From Dentipellis sp. KUC8613 (taxonomy: Eukaryota; Basidiomycota; Agaricomycetes; Russulales; Hericiaceae): a DNA stretch of 64,000 nucleotides. The notes under the pieces were generated by a model that was not told the origin of the DNA, made no database searches, and saw nothing but the letters and a program-made list of their open reading frames with translations. A program made the position numbers and the translations under genes. Location: positions 484,680-548,679 of the forward strand of contig NSJX01000003.1 of assembly GCA_002286715.1 (NCBI GenBank), read 5' to 3'. This document shows positions 30,993 to 41,358 of this stretch, in pieces (within the stretch, counting starts at the first letter, position 1; each line of letters begins with the position of its first letter).

Positions 30993-33296
30993 CTAATCAA
31001 CATCCTTCGCGCCAGAGCCCGAGGGACGAGGAGATTTCGCCTGCTCATCTGAAGTTAACAACTTGTCGACGATGTAGTTGACAACATCTTCCTCTTCGGC
31101 TTTGGAAAGTCTCTTGCCATCAGAAGGAAGGCGTGAATCCACCATCTTCGGAAGAGATGGGAAGGCAGACTCCGTGAATCCCATCTATAACGACAGCATT
31201 CAGTGTGATGCATCATTGAGAAACACAAGGCACAACTGACATCACCTAGCCTTCCGACAAGGTCCTTCATACTGTCTTGACGTTCAGTTTGACGCGTCTG
31301 ATTCTCTGAAGTGTGGTCTCGATTAGTCCCACCGGAGGCATTCTGTTTGCGGGGGCTACGAGGACTACGAGGAAGACTGAACATCTCAAGCTGAGGGAAA
31401 TTGCCACGTGCGTTGCTGATGATTTGTGACGGAGGCGTGGTGGTTCCGCTTGCACGAGGAGGCGGCTGAACCGGCACCTGTCTATTTGCGTCGGCAGGTC
31501 TCTCCGTCGCCTCGGAGGTGGCTGCCTTGAAAGGATCGACGCCACTGACGGTCGCACTGAAAAAAGTTCAATTTACAATCAGAGGCGAAAAGGGTCTGGA
31601 CCATTCACCTATCGGTCGACTCTTTCTGTCTTTGCTCTCTGAGCTTGCGCCTGAATTCTCTCTCCCTTCGATATCGGTCCTTCTCCGCTTTATAATGCTC
31701 CTTTGCAACTTCTAATGACGCTCTCAGTTCAGAGGCCCGAGGCCTCGAACGCGGAGATGCACCATAGTAGGATACTTCCGGAGGTTCGGAGGGTGGAATG
31801 CTAGAAAGAGGTGGATCCAAGGTGCTAGCCGGAGGGTGTGGGTAGGGCCTGAAGTGACTCCAGGCGGGAACATAAGTCCCTGGCGGGGGAATAGCACCAG
31901 GAGGATATGCCCCAGCAGGGGGAGGCATAGACGTCATAGGCGGATAAGCGTTAGGTGGTGCCTGCGGAAGAATAGATGAAGGTTGGGGAACTGGCGCAGA
32001 ACGAGGCTGGGACCATAGATTCCAGGCGCTCGTTAAGATGGGAGGGAGGGATGCAGGTCCAGGAATCGGTTGGGGCGGGTTCGGAACGGACCCACTTGGA
32101 ATCGACGAATTGGGGTTCGAAGTTGCCTCGCCCAAAGCACGGAAGATGTTGCCGATAGCTTCAGTTACTCTTCTGCCAGCCTCTTCTTCGGCGGCCCGAT
32201 GAGCATCCCGCGCAGACGCCACGGTAGCATTCTGGACCTCCTGCGCAGCTCGGCGAATCTCTTCTGCGGCCCGAGCAACAGAGTCGCGATGTGCAGCCCA
32301 ATATGTACCGTTGGTGGCATTCCGCAGGACATTGCGCAAACCTTCCGATAGTTCCGGGTGAGAGGCGAAGACGGTTGAGAGTGAATTGAGAAGGGACGCA
32401 ATGTCGTTGGTCAAGGAAGCAGTAGGGCTGGGCACATCTGCAGCACTGACGTCAGGAAGAGGTGGGTCATCAGCTTCCGTCTCTGCGCCTTGCTTCTCTG
32501 AGCCGGGAGAGACCACAGGTGTATGCGCAGTACGATCGGAAGGGCTTGCCTTTGGTAAATCGGCATGCGACTGGAGTGTCGGAGAAGGGGTGAATTGGGC
32601 GCCGAATGTATCAGAACTGGCGCCGCGCAAACCACGCACTTGCACATGGATGGGATGTTTGGTCGGGGTATCGTCGTCAAGCACAGACGCGGATGACGAG
32701 ACGTCGTCCTCCACAGCCGGCCTGAGGTCTCTGGCAATTCCCTTCCCTTTATCGGCACTAGTCCCAATCAGCTCTCCATAATCCGAAGATGACATGCTGC
32801 CTTTGTCCTCCTCGCGGCTAGAACCACTCCCGTCTGAATCTACCGTCTCCACATACGCATGAGGGCTATCCAAGCCTGGCCCCGGGGGTGAAGACGTGAA
32901 TATGGGACCCGCACCAAGGCGTTCCCAGTCGTCTTCTACTTCGAAGATAAGGGGACCACCACCAAAAGTATTACGTGAAGACGAAGCTTGCGGGGTTGCT
33001 GGAAGCGGCTTGTTCTCGTCCAATGTAGCCCGGAGGGATCCTAGGTCGAGTACGTTAAACTTGATGAGAGATTGAGAAGGCGTAGTCTCGTAAAATTCGC
33101 GGAGCTCTTCCTCTGAGCTAAGGGTGACTTCATCTCCGTCGGCGTCAAGGTAAGATACGGCAATTCGATCTAGAGGGAGGTTGTAGAGAAGCTGAATCTT
33201 GGCTGCCAGGGCTTCCCATGATGGGCGATGGGGGAATGAAACGCGACGGGTGAGCCCGTCGAGCTTGGAGAGCTTGAAATGTGTAGCGCTGCTCAT
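30993..33296 (-). CDS. PB1-domain protein with UBA-like C-terminus and candidate Atg8-interacting motif
   Basis: CDS is complement(30993..31184, 31241..31556, 31609..33296), with introns of 56 and 52 bp, 731 residues, frame-checked. Residues about 5-85 form a PB1 domain: basic HFKLSKLDGLTRRVSFP at the front, and an OPCA-type acidic loop DADGDEVTLSSEEELREF. Residues 120-127 read VEDDWERL, an acidic W-x-x-L Atg8-interacting-type motif. A central Ala/Glu/Arg helix (SVARAAEEIRRAAQEVQNAT) and a Pro/Tyr-rich region follow, then a basic helix RYRREREFRRKLREQRQKES. The last 70 residues, spliced as LVGRLGDMGFTESAFPSLPK then a helix DVVNYIVDKLLTSD, look like a ubiquitin-associated fold. PB1 plus LIR plus UBA is the layout of p62/NBR1 cargo receptors, but no ZZ finger or FW domain is visible. 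An autophagy role is an inference. Confidence 0.72.
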
Positions 33297-33457
33297 TGCA
33301 GCGCGTTGAGAGAGGGAGTCGGTCGTAGTAGGATTGCTCGGGGGCTGCGCTCAGTCTCTATATCGCTTGCATTTCAAACTCCGACTACTGCGCCTCGTAC
33401 GTCATACTAGTACACGACTCGAAACTGCTACAACTACAACCAGGTTTCTTTCGTCCT

Positions 33458-34996
33458 TCACGCAAAGATCGCCAGACGCGGGTCAATGTCAGCGGGGTCG
33501 TTCAGCTGTGTATTTCGGTCAGCGCGTGCCATGCATGCTGTACTGAAGCACTTACCCTCAAGTTGACGTTCAGAGCGCTGATCTGGTCAATTTCCTCTTG
33601 CGACAGGTTGAATGAACCGCTATCCAGGTTCTCTACAAGGCGGGCATGCGTGTTGCTCTTGGGCACCACAGCAATGCCACGCTGGGTGGCCCAGCGGAGC
33701 AGAACCTGCGCAGGCGCTAATTGCATTGTCAGAGTATGCGACAGATATCCGGCTTTCAAAACGCACTCTTGTTGTGTGCCTGGGAGATCTGTATCACGGA
33801 GTCACGCTCAAACAAACTCGAGCTTCCTTTGTGGCTTCCGAGCTCGTAGTAGCCCTGTGGACCGAATGAAGAATAACCGGTGACCGCGATGCCAAGAATC
33901 TTAGCGAGCTTGAGAATGGGCTCCTGGGTCAAGTAGGGGTGGAGTTCGATCTGGAGAACAGCAGGCTCGATGCGGGCATACCGCAGCACGTCGAGAATCA
34001 GTGCTCCTGCGGCGTTGCTAAATAACGACATAAGTATCATTCGTGGCTTTGTAATTGATAAGGATGGTACCTCATGCCAATGTTCTTCGCAAGACCCTCG
34101 TCGACCAGCTCCTCCATCGCCTTCCACGTCTCGTGATAGGGCGTGTTCTCTGACGCCGGAACATAGCCCTGGTAAGCCTAAATATTGCCGAAGTGCGAGC
34201 CTGCACTTACGGAGCTGGACCTTGCCGTTGTCATCAAACCATTCGGGAGGGTAGCGGTGGCTAGGATCGACATATTGGAGAGAGATGGGAAAGTGGATAA
34301 GGAAAAGGTCAAAGTAGTCGAGGCCCCAATGCCTCAGCTGCAGCTTTGCCGCGGCCTTGGCCTATTCGTAATGTAAATGAATCATTGCGCTTGCCAAAAA
34401 GTGCACGACGTACATGGTCATGAGCATGGAAGGTGTTCCAGAGCTTTTCTGCTGTGTGAATAAGACACTTTATTACCATGGGTGACAGAGCGCACCTTGG
34501 AAGTGATGACTAGGAAATATAGTATCAGTTTCGTGACAACGATGCCGGGCTGGTGTTACTCACAAAGCTCTTCGCGCTTCACAATTCCCTCCTCCAAAGC
34601 ACGGCGCACACCTGCGCCAGCCTCCTTCTCATTTCCATAATCACCGGCACCGTCGAGAAGACGATATCCGGCCTTGATGGCGTTGTACACCGTCTAAATG
34701 CCATATAAGTTGTATCCAGATCGTTCTCGCTGGTGCCAAACGTACATCTGCGCACTGATCTTTCGTGACCTATAACGCAGCATGTCAATGACTATCGACT
34801 GCGCTACGATGACCCAGACTCACCTTCCAGAGGCCGAAACTGTTGGCATGATCGGTTCAGTTGTCTTATCCGGGAGGATTCTTATCTCTGCTTACCCAAC
34901 AAGAGGCATCTAATGGAAAGCGTCAAGGTCTAGATGTGCTCGCCAAAGTATCGTACTGACCTTCTGCCCAGTCCTCTTCAAAACGACGGTAGCCAT
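33458..34996 (-). CDS. XYL1: Aldo-keto reductase, D-xylose reductase type
   Basis: A minus-strand gene with about ten exons, several tiny: 34961-34996 (36 nt), 34896-34909 (14 nt), 34824-34839 (16 nt), then a 24 nt exon. It starts [20 protein letters not shown], typical of AKR family 2. The catalytic tetrad can be read in order: Asp in [17 protein letters not shown], Tyr in the same motif, Lys in FITSKLWNTF, and His in [13 protein letters not shown]. The coenzyme motif [14 protein letters not shown] matches the K-S-N-x-x-x-R signature of dual NADPH/NADH xylose reductases, and LQIELHPYL and [15 protein letters not shown] are also standard. The enzyme reduces xylose to xylitol, the first step of fungal pentose use, in the cytosol. 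The C-terminus is [20 protein letters not shown]. Internal splice limits between 33.7 and 34.8 kb are approximate. Confidence 0.85.
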
Positions 34997-36093
34997 TTCT
35001 TTCTTGGTCTTTGTTTGGTGGATGTTACACAGGGGTGAGATCGAGACGACCAGAGATCCTCAAGAATCGACGGCTGGTATAAATATGTCCTCTCCGCGGA
35101 CTGGACGGTCCGGCCAGATGTCGTCACAAGGGGATACTATTGATAATTCCTCCACACCGAACCTTTATGCGGTACGATCTGATTATCGTGTAAGAGATCA
35201 TAACCTTTGCAGGCTCTCATCAGCTCAGGCTTTCGACCAGCTGTCAAGTAAAGGAAGATGACAGCAGTGACCATGGGAAGAATGGGGGCCGCCTTTGAAA
35301 AGCTTCAATATCCAGAGCTTCGAAAAGGTGTGAGGGGCCGACTAGGCTTCAGTGCCGAAAGTCACAGAACAGAACCGCCTTCAACCAATAAAAGTTCGAG
35401 GTACTTACGCTCGCCTCGCGTTTTGACTCTGGAAAATTGCAAATCGTAGCCGCCCGCCGATCGTCCACTGACGGCATTCTGAATCATTGGCGGGACTAAC
35501 GAAGTTGGTGCAGCCATCTCGCTATGCCTGGCAAAACGTTAGCGATTTCCAGGACACTGCACCTTTCGCCCCGTACTCGCTCCTCACACATCAATTTTAC
35601 CAGCAGCAGAATGCAAAGCAAAGCACCTCATCGAAGTGTCTCGTGGCTCCTCTCCAAGAGCAGAAATTAATGTCCGAGGTTTGGCCAGCAGGTTCTTGTG
35701 GAGGACGACGTCAGGACCGGGTCGCCGCGGCAGCATCTCCCGACTCGAATGTGCCGAAATTCCCACGCCCATATCCTCCGTTGGACGCGTCCGTTTCCTG
35801 CGCCAGCTCCTTCGTCATACACTCCAATACCTGACCTGGCGATTCAGGCCAGGTTCTCTCTCAAGCTTGGCCGCTCTCGACAAAAGGCGCTCTTTTAGCT
35901 AGCTCTGTCATTCACTGAAAGAGTTCTGTGGAGGACTACAGGGAGAGTTGCAGTGTTCGGAAGTTCATTCAGCTGGCAGGTTTCTTCATAGCTTGTACAT
36001 GTATGTCACTCAATGATGTCCTTACGCGCTGTGTGCTCAGAGGCAAGCACTGACGCGAAGACAGAAGCCATCCGCCTTATACTATAGCCGAAC
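34997..36093. other. Divergent promoter region of xylose reductase and ketopantoate reductase
   Basis: 1.1 kb between two divergent ATGs. The frames present are short and lack domains. A TATA-like element lies near the xylose reductase start. No further gene is recognised. Confidence 0.4.
35078..35086 (-). promoter_or_regulatory. Candidate TATA element of the xylose reductase gene
   Basis: The minus strand reads ATATTTATA about 82-90 bp upstream of the ATG at 34996. The position is plausible, but this is only a sequence match. Confidence 0.35.
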
Positions 36094-37464
36094 ATGCATT
36101 TCCACGTACTCGGAGTCGGGCCCATTGGTGTCCTCATCTCCCACCACTTGCGTATGGCTCTGAACCCAAAACACTCTGTCGTGCTGATTCACAAGGAGGT
36201 TGGACAGAAGAAGCGGGCGCAGAAGTTGGGCAACGTGCTGACCGTTGAGCGCAGCGGGGTTGAACACACCGTCTCGGGGTTCCAGTCCGAGGTGTTCAAT
36301 CTTCGACGGCAACTAAGTCAAGACGAGCAACACCATCTCGACCACCACAATGCAGAAGCAGAGTCATCGTCCGTGTCCGACACTAGTGCTTCTTCAACCG
36401 AAGAAATCGAGTCGCTCTTCGTAACACTCAAGGCCCCTGCCGTTCATAATGCCATCCGGCAGCTGCAACCTCGTCTCAGACGCGACAGCACTATCGTACT
36501 CATGCACAACGGAATGGGCGTGTACGAACGCCTGATTCGAGATATCTTCCGCAACCCCGAGCATCGACCACATTTCATCCTCGCATCAAACGACCACGGC
36601 GCCATCTTGAAGACGTACTTGCATGCCATCCACACGGGCATGGGCGGCATCACGTTTGGAATTGTCCCAGATCCTCTTGGCCGAGATTTCGAAGCTGGCT
36701 TCTCTTTGCCCGACTCCAAACCTTCGCTTGAAGATATCATGCCGCTAGACGAGGAGTCTGAACGCTGCTCATCGCTGCGCAACACTGTCGCTGTACTGTC
36801 GAGAATGGACGGCCTGAACACATCATGGAAGCCAATATCCCACGTCCTGACCGCCATGAAGCGCAAGCTAGTCGTCAACTCCGTCATCAACCCCCTCACC
36901 GCGCTCATGGGCTGCCGAAACGGCGACATCTTCCCCACACATGCGGCGATCAGGATTTCTAGTCGCATATGCTCCGAGGCTGCGAAGGTCTTCGAAGCTG
37001 ACTACCACCAAGAACAGTCCCCCGACGCGCCATGGCAGACTCTCAGGGTCGGGTCAAACGACATGAATGACTTCCCGGCCGCGTTGCGCAGAGAGTCATT
37101 AGAGCAAGAGGTTCAGCGAGTGGCTTACAACACAGCGGGGAACATCTCATCTATGCTCGCTGACGTGCAGAAGGGGAAGGCGACCGAGATCGATTTCATG
37201 AACGGGTACCTGCTGCAGATGGGTTCTGCGTATAATGTGCATATGCCTGCGACCGCATTACTCCTCAACCTGATAAAGATGCGGACGGACATCCCAATAA
37301 ACACCAACCTGCTCGGTATCTCGCCTGAGTGTGAGCATGCAGGTCTTTTCCGTTTAGCATTCTTCTGACGATTTTATGCAGCCGGTCAAAAGCATGAACG
37401 CTATGTGCCAGTGACGCGACAGGTGCTCGACAAAGCATTGGGCAGGAAGCATCCTCGGTCTTAA
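36094..37464 (+). CDS. 2-dehydropantoate 2-reductase (ketopantoate reductase)
   Basis: CDS is join(36094..37330, 37382..37464), with one 51 bp intron, 439 residues, frame-checked. The N-terminal dinucleotide fold starts MHFHVLGVGPIGVLISHHLR, with the GxGxxG-type GVGPIG. The Lys-containing SLFVTLKAP block, the VLMHNGMGV loop and the C-terminal KRKLVVNSVINPLTALMGCR helix (Lys and Asn of the active site) are signatures of the ApbA/PanE family. The enzyme uses NADPH to reduce ketopantoate to pantoate in the pantothenate/CoA pathway. A Ser/Gln/His-rich insert (about residues 70-105) separates the NADPH fold from the next strand, common in fungal members. Several paralogues with other ketoacid substrates exist in fungi, so pantoate synthesis is likely but not certain. 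Confidence 0.85.
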
Positions 37465-39118
37465 TCGCATCCGCCTTATCATCCTTTCGCTCGCATTTAG
37501 AGACCGTCACACAATCTCTTATCATCTTCGTCTCTAGCATTACCTAGCACTGTCCTGTCACCTCTAGCATTCGTACAAACTGCACTCAAAGTCTTCTGTT
37601 TCCACCTACGGCCGCAATTCAAACCATTTGAAGGAAAGCTTCCGCACCGCTTTTCATTCTGCACCCATGGGGCAACTCAAGTGCCGCCTTCTTCCCCCGC
37701 ACTACCCGCATCCATAGTCCCTCCTGTGACGTATCACTGAACGTCAAAAAACGCAACTGGACCGTTGCCAGTTGCCACACGCCATGTTGACGTGAGAGCG
37801 CACAGCGGCTTTAGCGTACGTACACGCGCGCACTCGTCATCGATATCGCTGTCCCCACCCTCGCCCGGCAGCAAGCCCATCGACATGCACACCGTGATCC
37901 GAGACGCGAATAACATTTCACAGACCACCTGACCTGCCAAATTCCAAAGCGTCCCGATACGCCCGTCTGCATTGAGCCCGTCTCGTTCCCACCGTCCTCT
38001 CTACCTTTGTCCTCACCACGCGGTCCCATTCCTCCCGAGCACGGCAGACGCGCAGGCGTGCTTGGCACGCATCGGCCTCGCTGATCATGGCGTTTATCTA
38101 CGCCCGCCGGCGGGCACGCACAATGCAAATAGCGGCGCGTGCGCACCGCGCGTATGGGCATTGGCGGCCGCAGGCAATATTGCGGCGCATGCCACTCCGT
38201 ACCGAGTTGCGCGTTTCGAGTTTTCGAGTTTTCGATCCGAACGTCGATCGTCTGCGAGCCCGGATCGGCAGATGCAGATTGAGCTCTGGCGGCAGTCACA
38301 GAGGGGCCAGCGCACTGGCACGCGATCTGGTGCGTACGGGTGCGATCAGGGCAGTGCAGCACGTACGCTACGTACCCGAGCATCCATTCTACTTACCTCG
38401 ACGTTCATTGCGGCAGATCACAGACCAGGGCGGTGACAGTAGCGGAAGCCTGAAGGGCTGCTCGGGACGCGCTCCAGAGTACGGCAGCTACAGGCCATAG
38501 GGCATAGAGCGGCCCCGCGGCAGCGGCAGGAGCCCGCCCCCGAACGTGGATGTGCACGCAGTACGCAGCATAAGGCCCGTCATGCCCGCTCTAGGTGCTC
38601 GGCGTCTGCGACTGCCCACTGCGATTGGGTATATGCTCAGCCTCGAGGCCCTATGACGCGACGTTTGTCCGAACGACCCGCCATCTCCGCAGCCTTTTCT
38701 ACGCGTGGCCAGCGGCTGGGTTGCTACTCTTGCCGCCTCATGTCCGATATACGAGATACCACTAGTGAGCCTTCTCGAGCTGAAGACCCAGAATACGTCC
38801 CGAGGCACGAATGCTATCAAAGGGGAAGAGGCCAGAACATTTTGATAAATGTATCCAGTGAAGGGTGCGGGCCGCATACTTTTAAAGTTAAAAAGATATA
38901 AATGTCATCGGGTACGTCGATAGAAACATTAGCTACGTGAAGACGCTATCAACAAGTCCTGGAATGATCCGCAACGGGATATATGCAGTAGTCCGTAGGC
39001 TGAGTCTATGCAGTAAGTGGAATTGGCTCATGCAGAGCTCGGGTGATACATGGTCGGGGATATGGAGATACATGAGTGGCCGTAAAATCGTTCAAAGTCT
39101 TTCAAGGGTCCATTGTCA
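37465..39118. other. 1.65 kb convergent intergenic region, no gene recognised
   Basis: It lies between the stop of the ketopantoate reductase (+) and the stop of the fucosyltransferase-like gene (-). From 37.8 to 38.6 kb, GC-rich overlapping frames occur on both strands (190 codons minus, 154 and 137 plus) without domains, splice logic or codon regularity. I judge them chance frames, or a possible non-coding transcript. Confidence 0.4.
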
Positions 39119-40988
39119 TCAGTGGTCATCAGCGCCCGGGGTGCCCCACTTCACCATTCGCACAGCACCGCCGTGCCAGTCTTCCACACGGCGTTTTGCA
39201 ATGACGGACATCGTTGACCTGTCCGTCCCAACAAAGCCGATGCCGGATGATTGCATCACAGCGTCTATGAGAAGGGGATACCTGCAACCCCGTGAAGACG
39301 GTCAGACAAGGACGGGAAGGAGACAGACTCCGTGGACACGCACCATCTTCCGTACTTCGCGACGGTGTCCTCGGAGGTATGGTCGACGCTGTACCAGCCA
39401 AGCATATGGACGGCATCCCACCAGAGGGGGTCCTTCTCATCACTGAGCATGAGAACATGCTGGGGGACGATCCCTTTCGTCGCCCTGACTTCCTCTTGAA
39501 TCTCGGCAATGCGGCGGGCAAAGACAGCAAGGGAAGGGAAGCAGTCAGCCACCGGCACATCGTTGCAGTAGATACTGAAATCGGTGCGACGCGCGTGAAT
39601 AGCGATGTACTGGCGAGAAGCACATGAATGCGGACATAACAAACACAGAAGACAGCGGAAGCTTACGGGAGGCACCTCGTCTTCATCTGGAACTTCAAAG
39701 ATGCGCTTGAGGTACCCATCGGCTATTCCCTGGAGGCGCTGGGTCCATCGGAAGTTTTTGACCACGAAACGCCAAGCAGGGCTGAAATCGTGGTCGTACT
39801 CGAATGACTGATGATAAACTGAGTACGGAGCAGCAAAAAAGCACGGGCGGCACCTACCTCCGTTGCACAGAGATAGTACAGATAATCGAAACACGCAAGT
39901 TGCTCATCTGGGTCGAGGGTGACTTGATGGGCTGCCGAGGGCTGCGCATGGCCTTTGTACGCCTCGTGCGCTTCCGAATACGTCAAGGCAGCTACCGACC
40001 AGAAATGGGCATGTGGATCATGTTCATACCCCTCGAACTTCTGAACAGATTTAGGTGCGGAGGTGTAAGAGATATCTACACGAGGTAATGAGATGGGTAG
40101 ACCGGGCCGGAAAGTGCAAGTACGTACCAATTCCATTGTGTTCAAGGGCGTAAGTGAGACGAGGCTGAGTCTCATGGGTCTGAACGGCTTGCCATACACT
40201 CCAGCAGCCGAGCTCGTCGATTTCGGTGCTGTTCGAGTCTTTGACGTCATCAAACTCGAGGACAGGCATGCCGATGGCCTGGCTGAGGTAATCGATATCG
40301 AACACCTCGCTGAATGGGACAGACCCAGCGTCTCCACCAATGTGCGACGGGATGAAGTGACCGATGATGGGAACGCGCTCAGTGATAATGGCGAGGTAGA
40401 CAAGGTTGCCCTGAGAGGATTATGGGTTAGCGCGGATAAGTGAAACACGGGGGGCGCGACGTACATATGTCATTACATCGTTCGCTGTAGCAGCGTGAGC
40501 ACGGGACAGGAACAAAAGAACCAATAGACGTACTCCAGCCTGCAGAAATCCAGGACGTGATATACTTGGTGTCACTTCGAAGGTTGTCTAAAACACGACA
40601 TTCAGAGACTATGTCAGGCGAACAATACCGAAAGCTGACCTTTGAGCTTGGGGGTAGGCGGGCCAAGGACTGCAGATAGACGGTCTACACGGTGAGGGAT
40701 ATCGAGGTATGAGGAGGCTGAGGGAGGCTGATAGGGTTTCCAGGGAATAGGTGGCTCGAAGAGCGAGAAGGAGAAGAAAAGGAGGAGAGACGTGAGAGAG
40801 AAGATGGAACATGCGGCAAGGATGAATCGACGGCGGGTAACGGGGGCTGGAAGGGAGGGGCGAAAAGAGGAGCGGAACGGCGAGGCGGGGAAGACAAAGT
40901 CGGTGGGGGAGTCGCGAAAGGCGAGAAGGGGCATGGGAGAGTCGTCGTCGTCAGAGCTGGGACGGGAGCGCACCTTTGGTTCGTCCAT
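39119..40988 (-). CDS. Type II membrane fucosyltransferase-like protein (O-FucT/FUT8-type motifs)
   Basis: A minus-strand gene with about seven exons. The first exon (ATG at 40988) gives a disordered cytosolic tail, then one membrane helix (FILAACSIFSLTSLLLFF) and a Pro-rich stem, a Golgi type II layout. The lumenal part has WTNDVMTY followed across an intron by GNLVYLAIITERVPIIGHFI, PSHIGGDAGSVPFSEVFDID, then YIAIHARRTDFSIYCNDVP, HVLMLSDEKDPLWWDAV and near the end GFVGTDRSTMSVIAKRRVED. HARRTD fits the H-x-R-R-x-D motif of alpha-1,6- and protein O-fucosyltransferases, which binds GDP-fucose. The G-T-x-x-S-T segment fits motif III. Fucose transfer in the Golgi is therefore likely, but the acceptor is unknown. 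The gene sits head to head with a GDP-fucose-transporter-like gene. The stop TGA is at 39119-39121, and internal splice limits are approximate. Confidence 0.65.
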
Positions 40989-41358
40989 GGTGGAGCGGAG
41001 GCGGACAGGACGGGCGGAAGTGTTCAGAAAGCAGGCATTATACTTTATTGACTGGGGCACAATGACGGGGACACTCTGGCCTGTTTCCGGCCAACCTGCG
41101 TCTCTCCGCCCGGACTTTCAATAATTTCAATTTCTATGTTTTCCGTGTCACGCCTCCGATGTCCCGATCGAGATCGACTGGCACCCCTGGTCCCCGCGCG
41201 CCCTTCCCCCGTCCCTCGCCTCAAGTCTCCTCCCCTCAGCATCATGTCTCTACAGCGCCCCCTTTTCTCCTCCGCGTTTCTCTCAGACGCCCGTCGGTCC
41301 AAAAAACCGCCCGTCTCGCGCATCTCCCTCTCTCCCTCCACCCTCCGTTGTCCCAGCC
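40989..41358. promoter_or_regulatory. Shared bidirectional promoter region
   Basis: 370 bp separates the ATGs of two divergent genes that both point to Golgi fucosylation. Bases 41150-41358 are pyrimidine-rich on the plus strand, as is usual for fungal core promoters. No clear TATA box is seen. The co-regulation is inferred from spacing and function. Confidence 0.45.

Noticed and set aside
37811..38383. 190-codon minus frame and overlapping plus frames between the ketopantoate reductase and the fucosyltransferase-like gene
   Set aside because: Open in several frames at once because of GC-rich sequence. The composition is Arg/Cys/Ala-rich without motif or splice signals.
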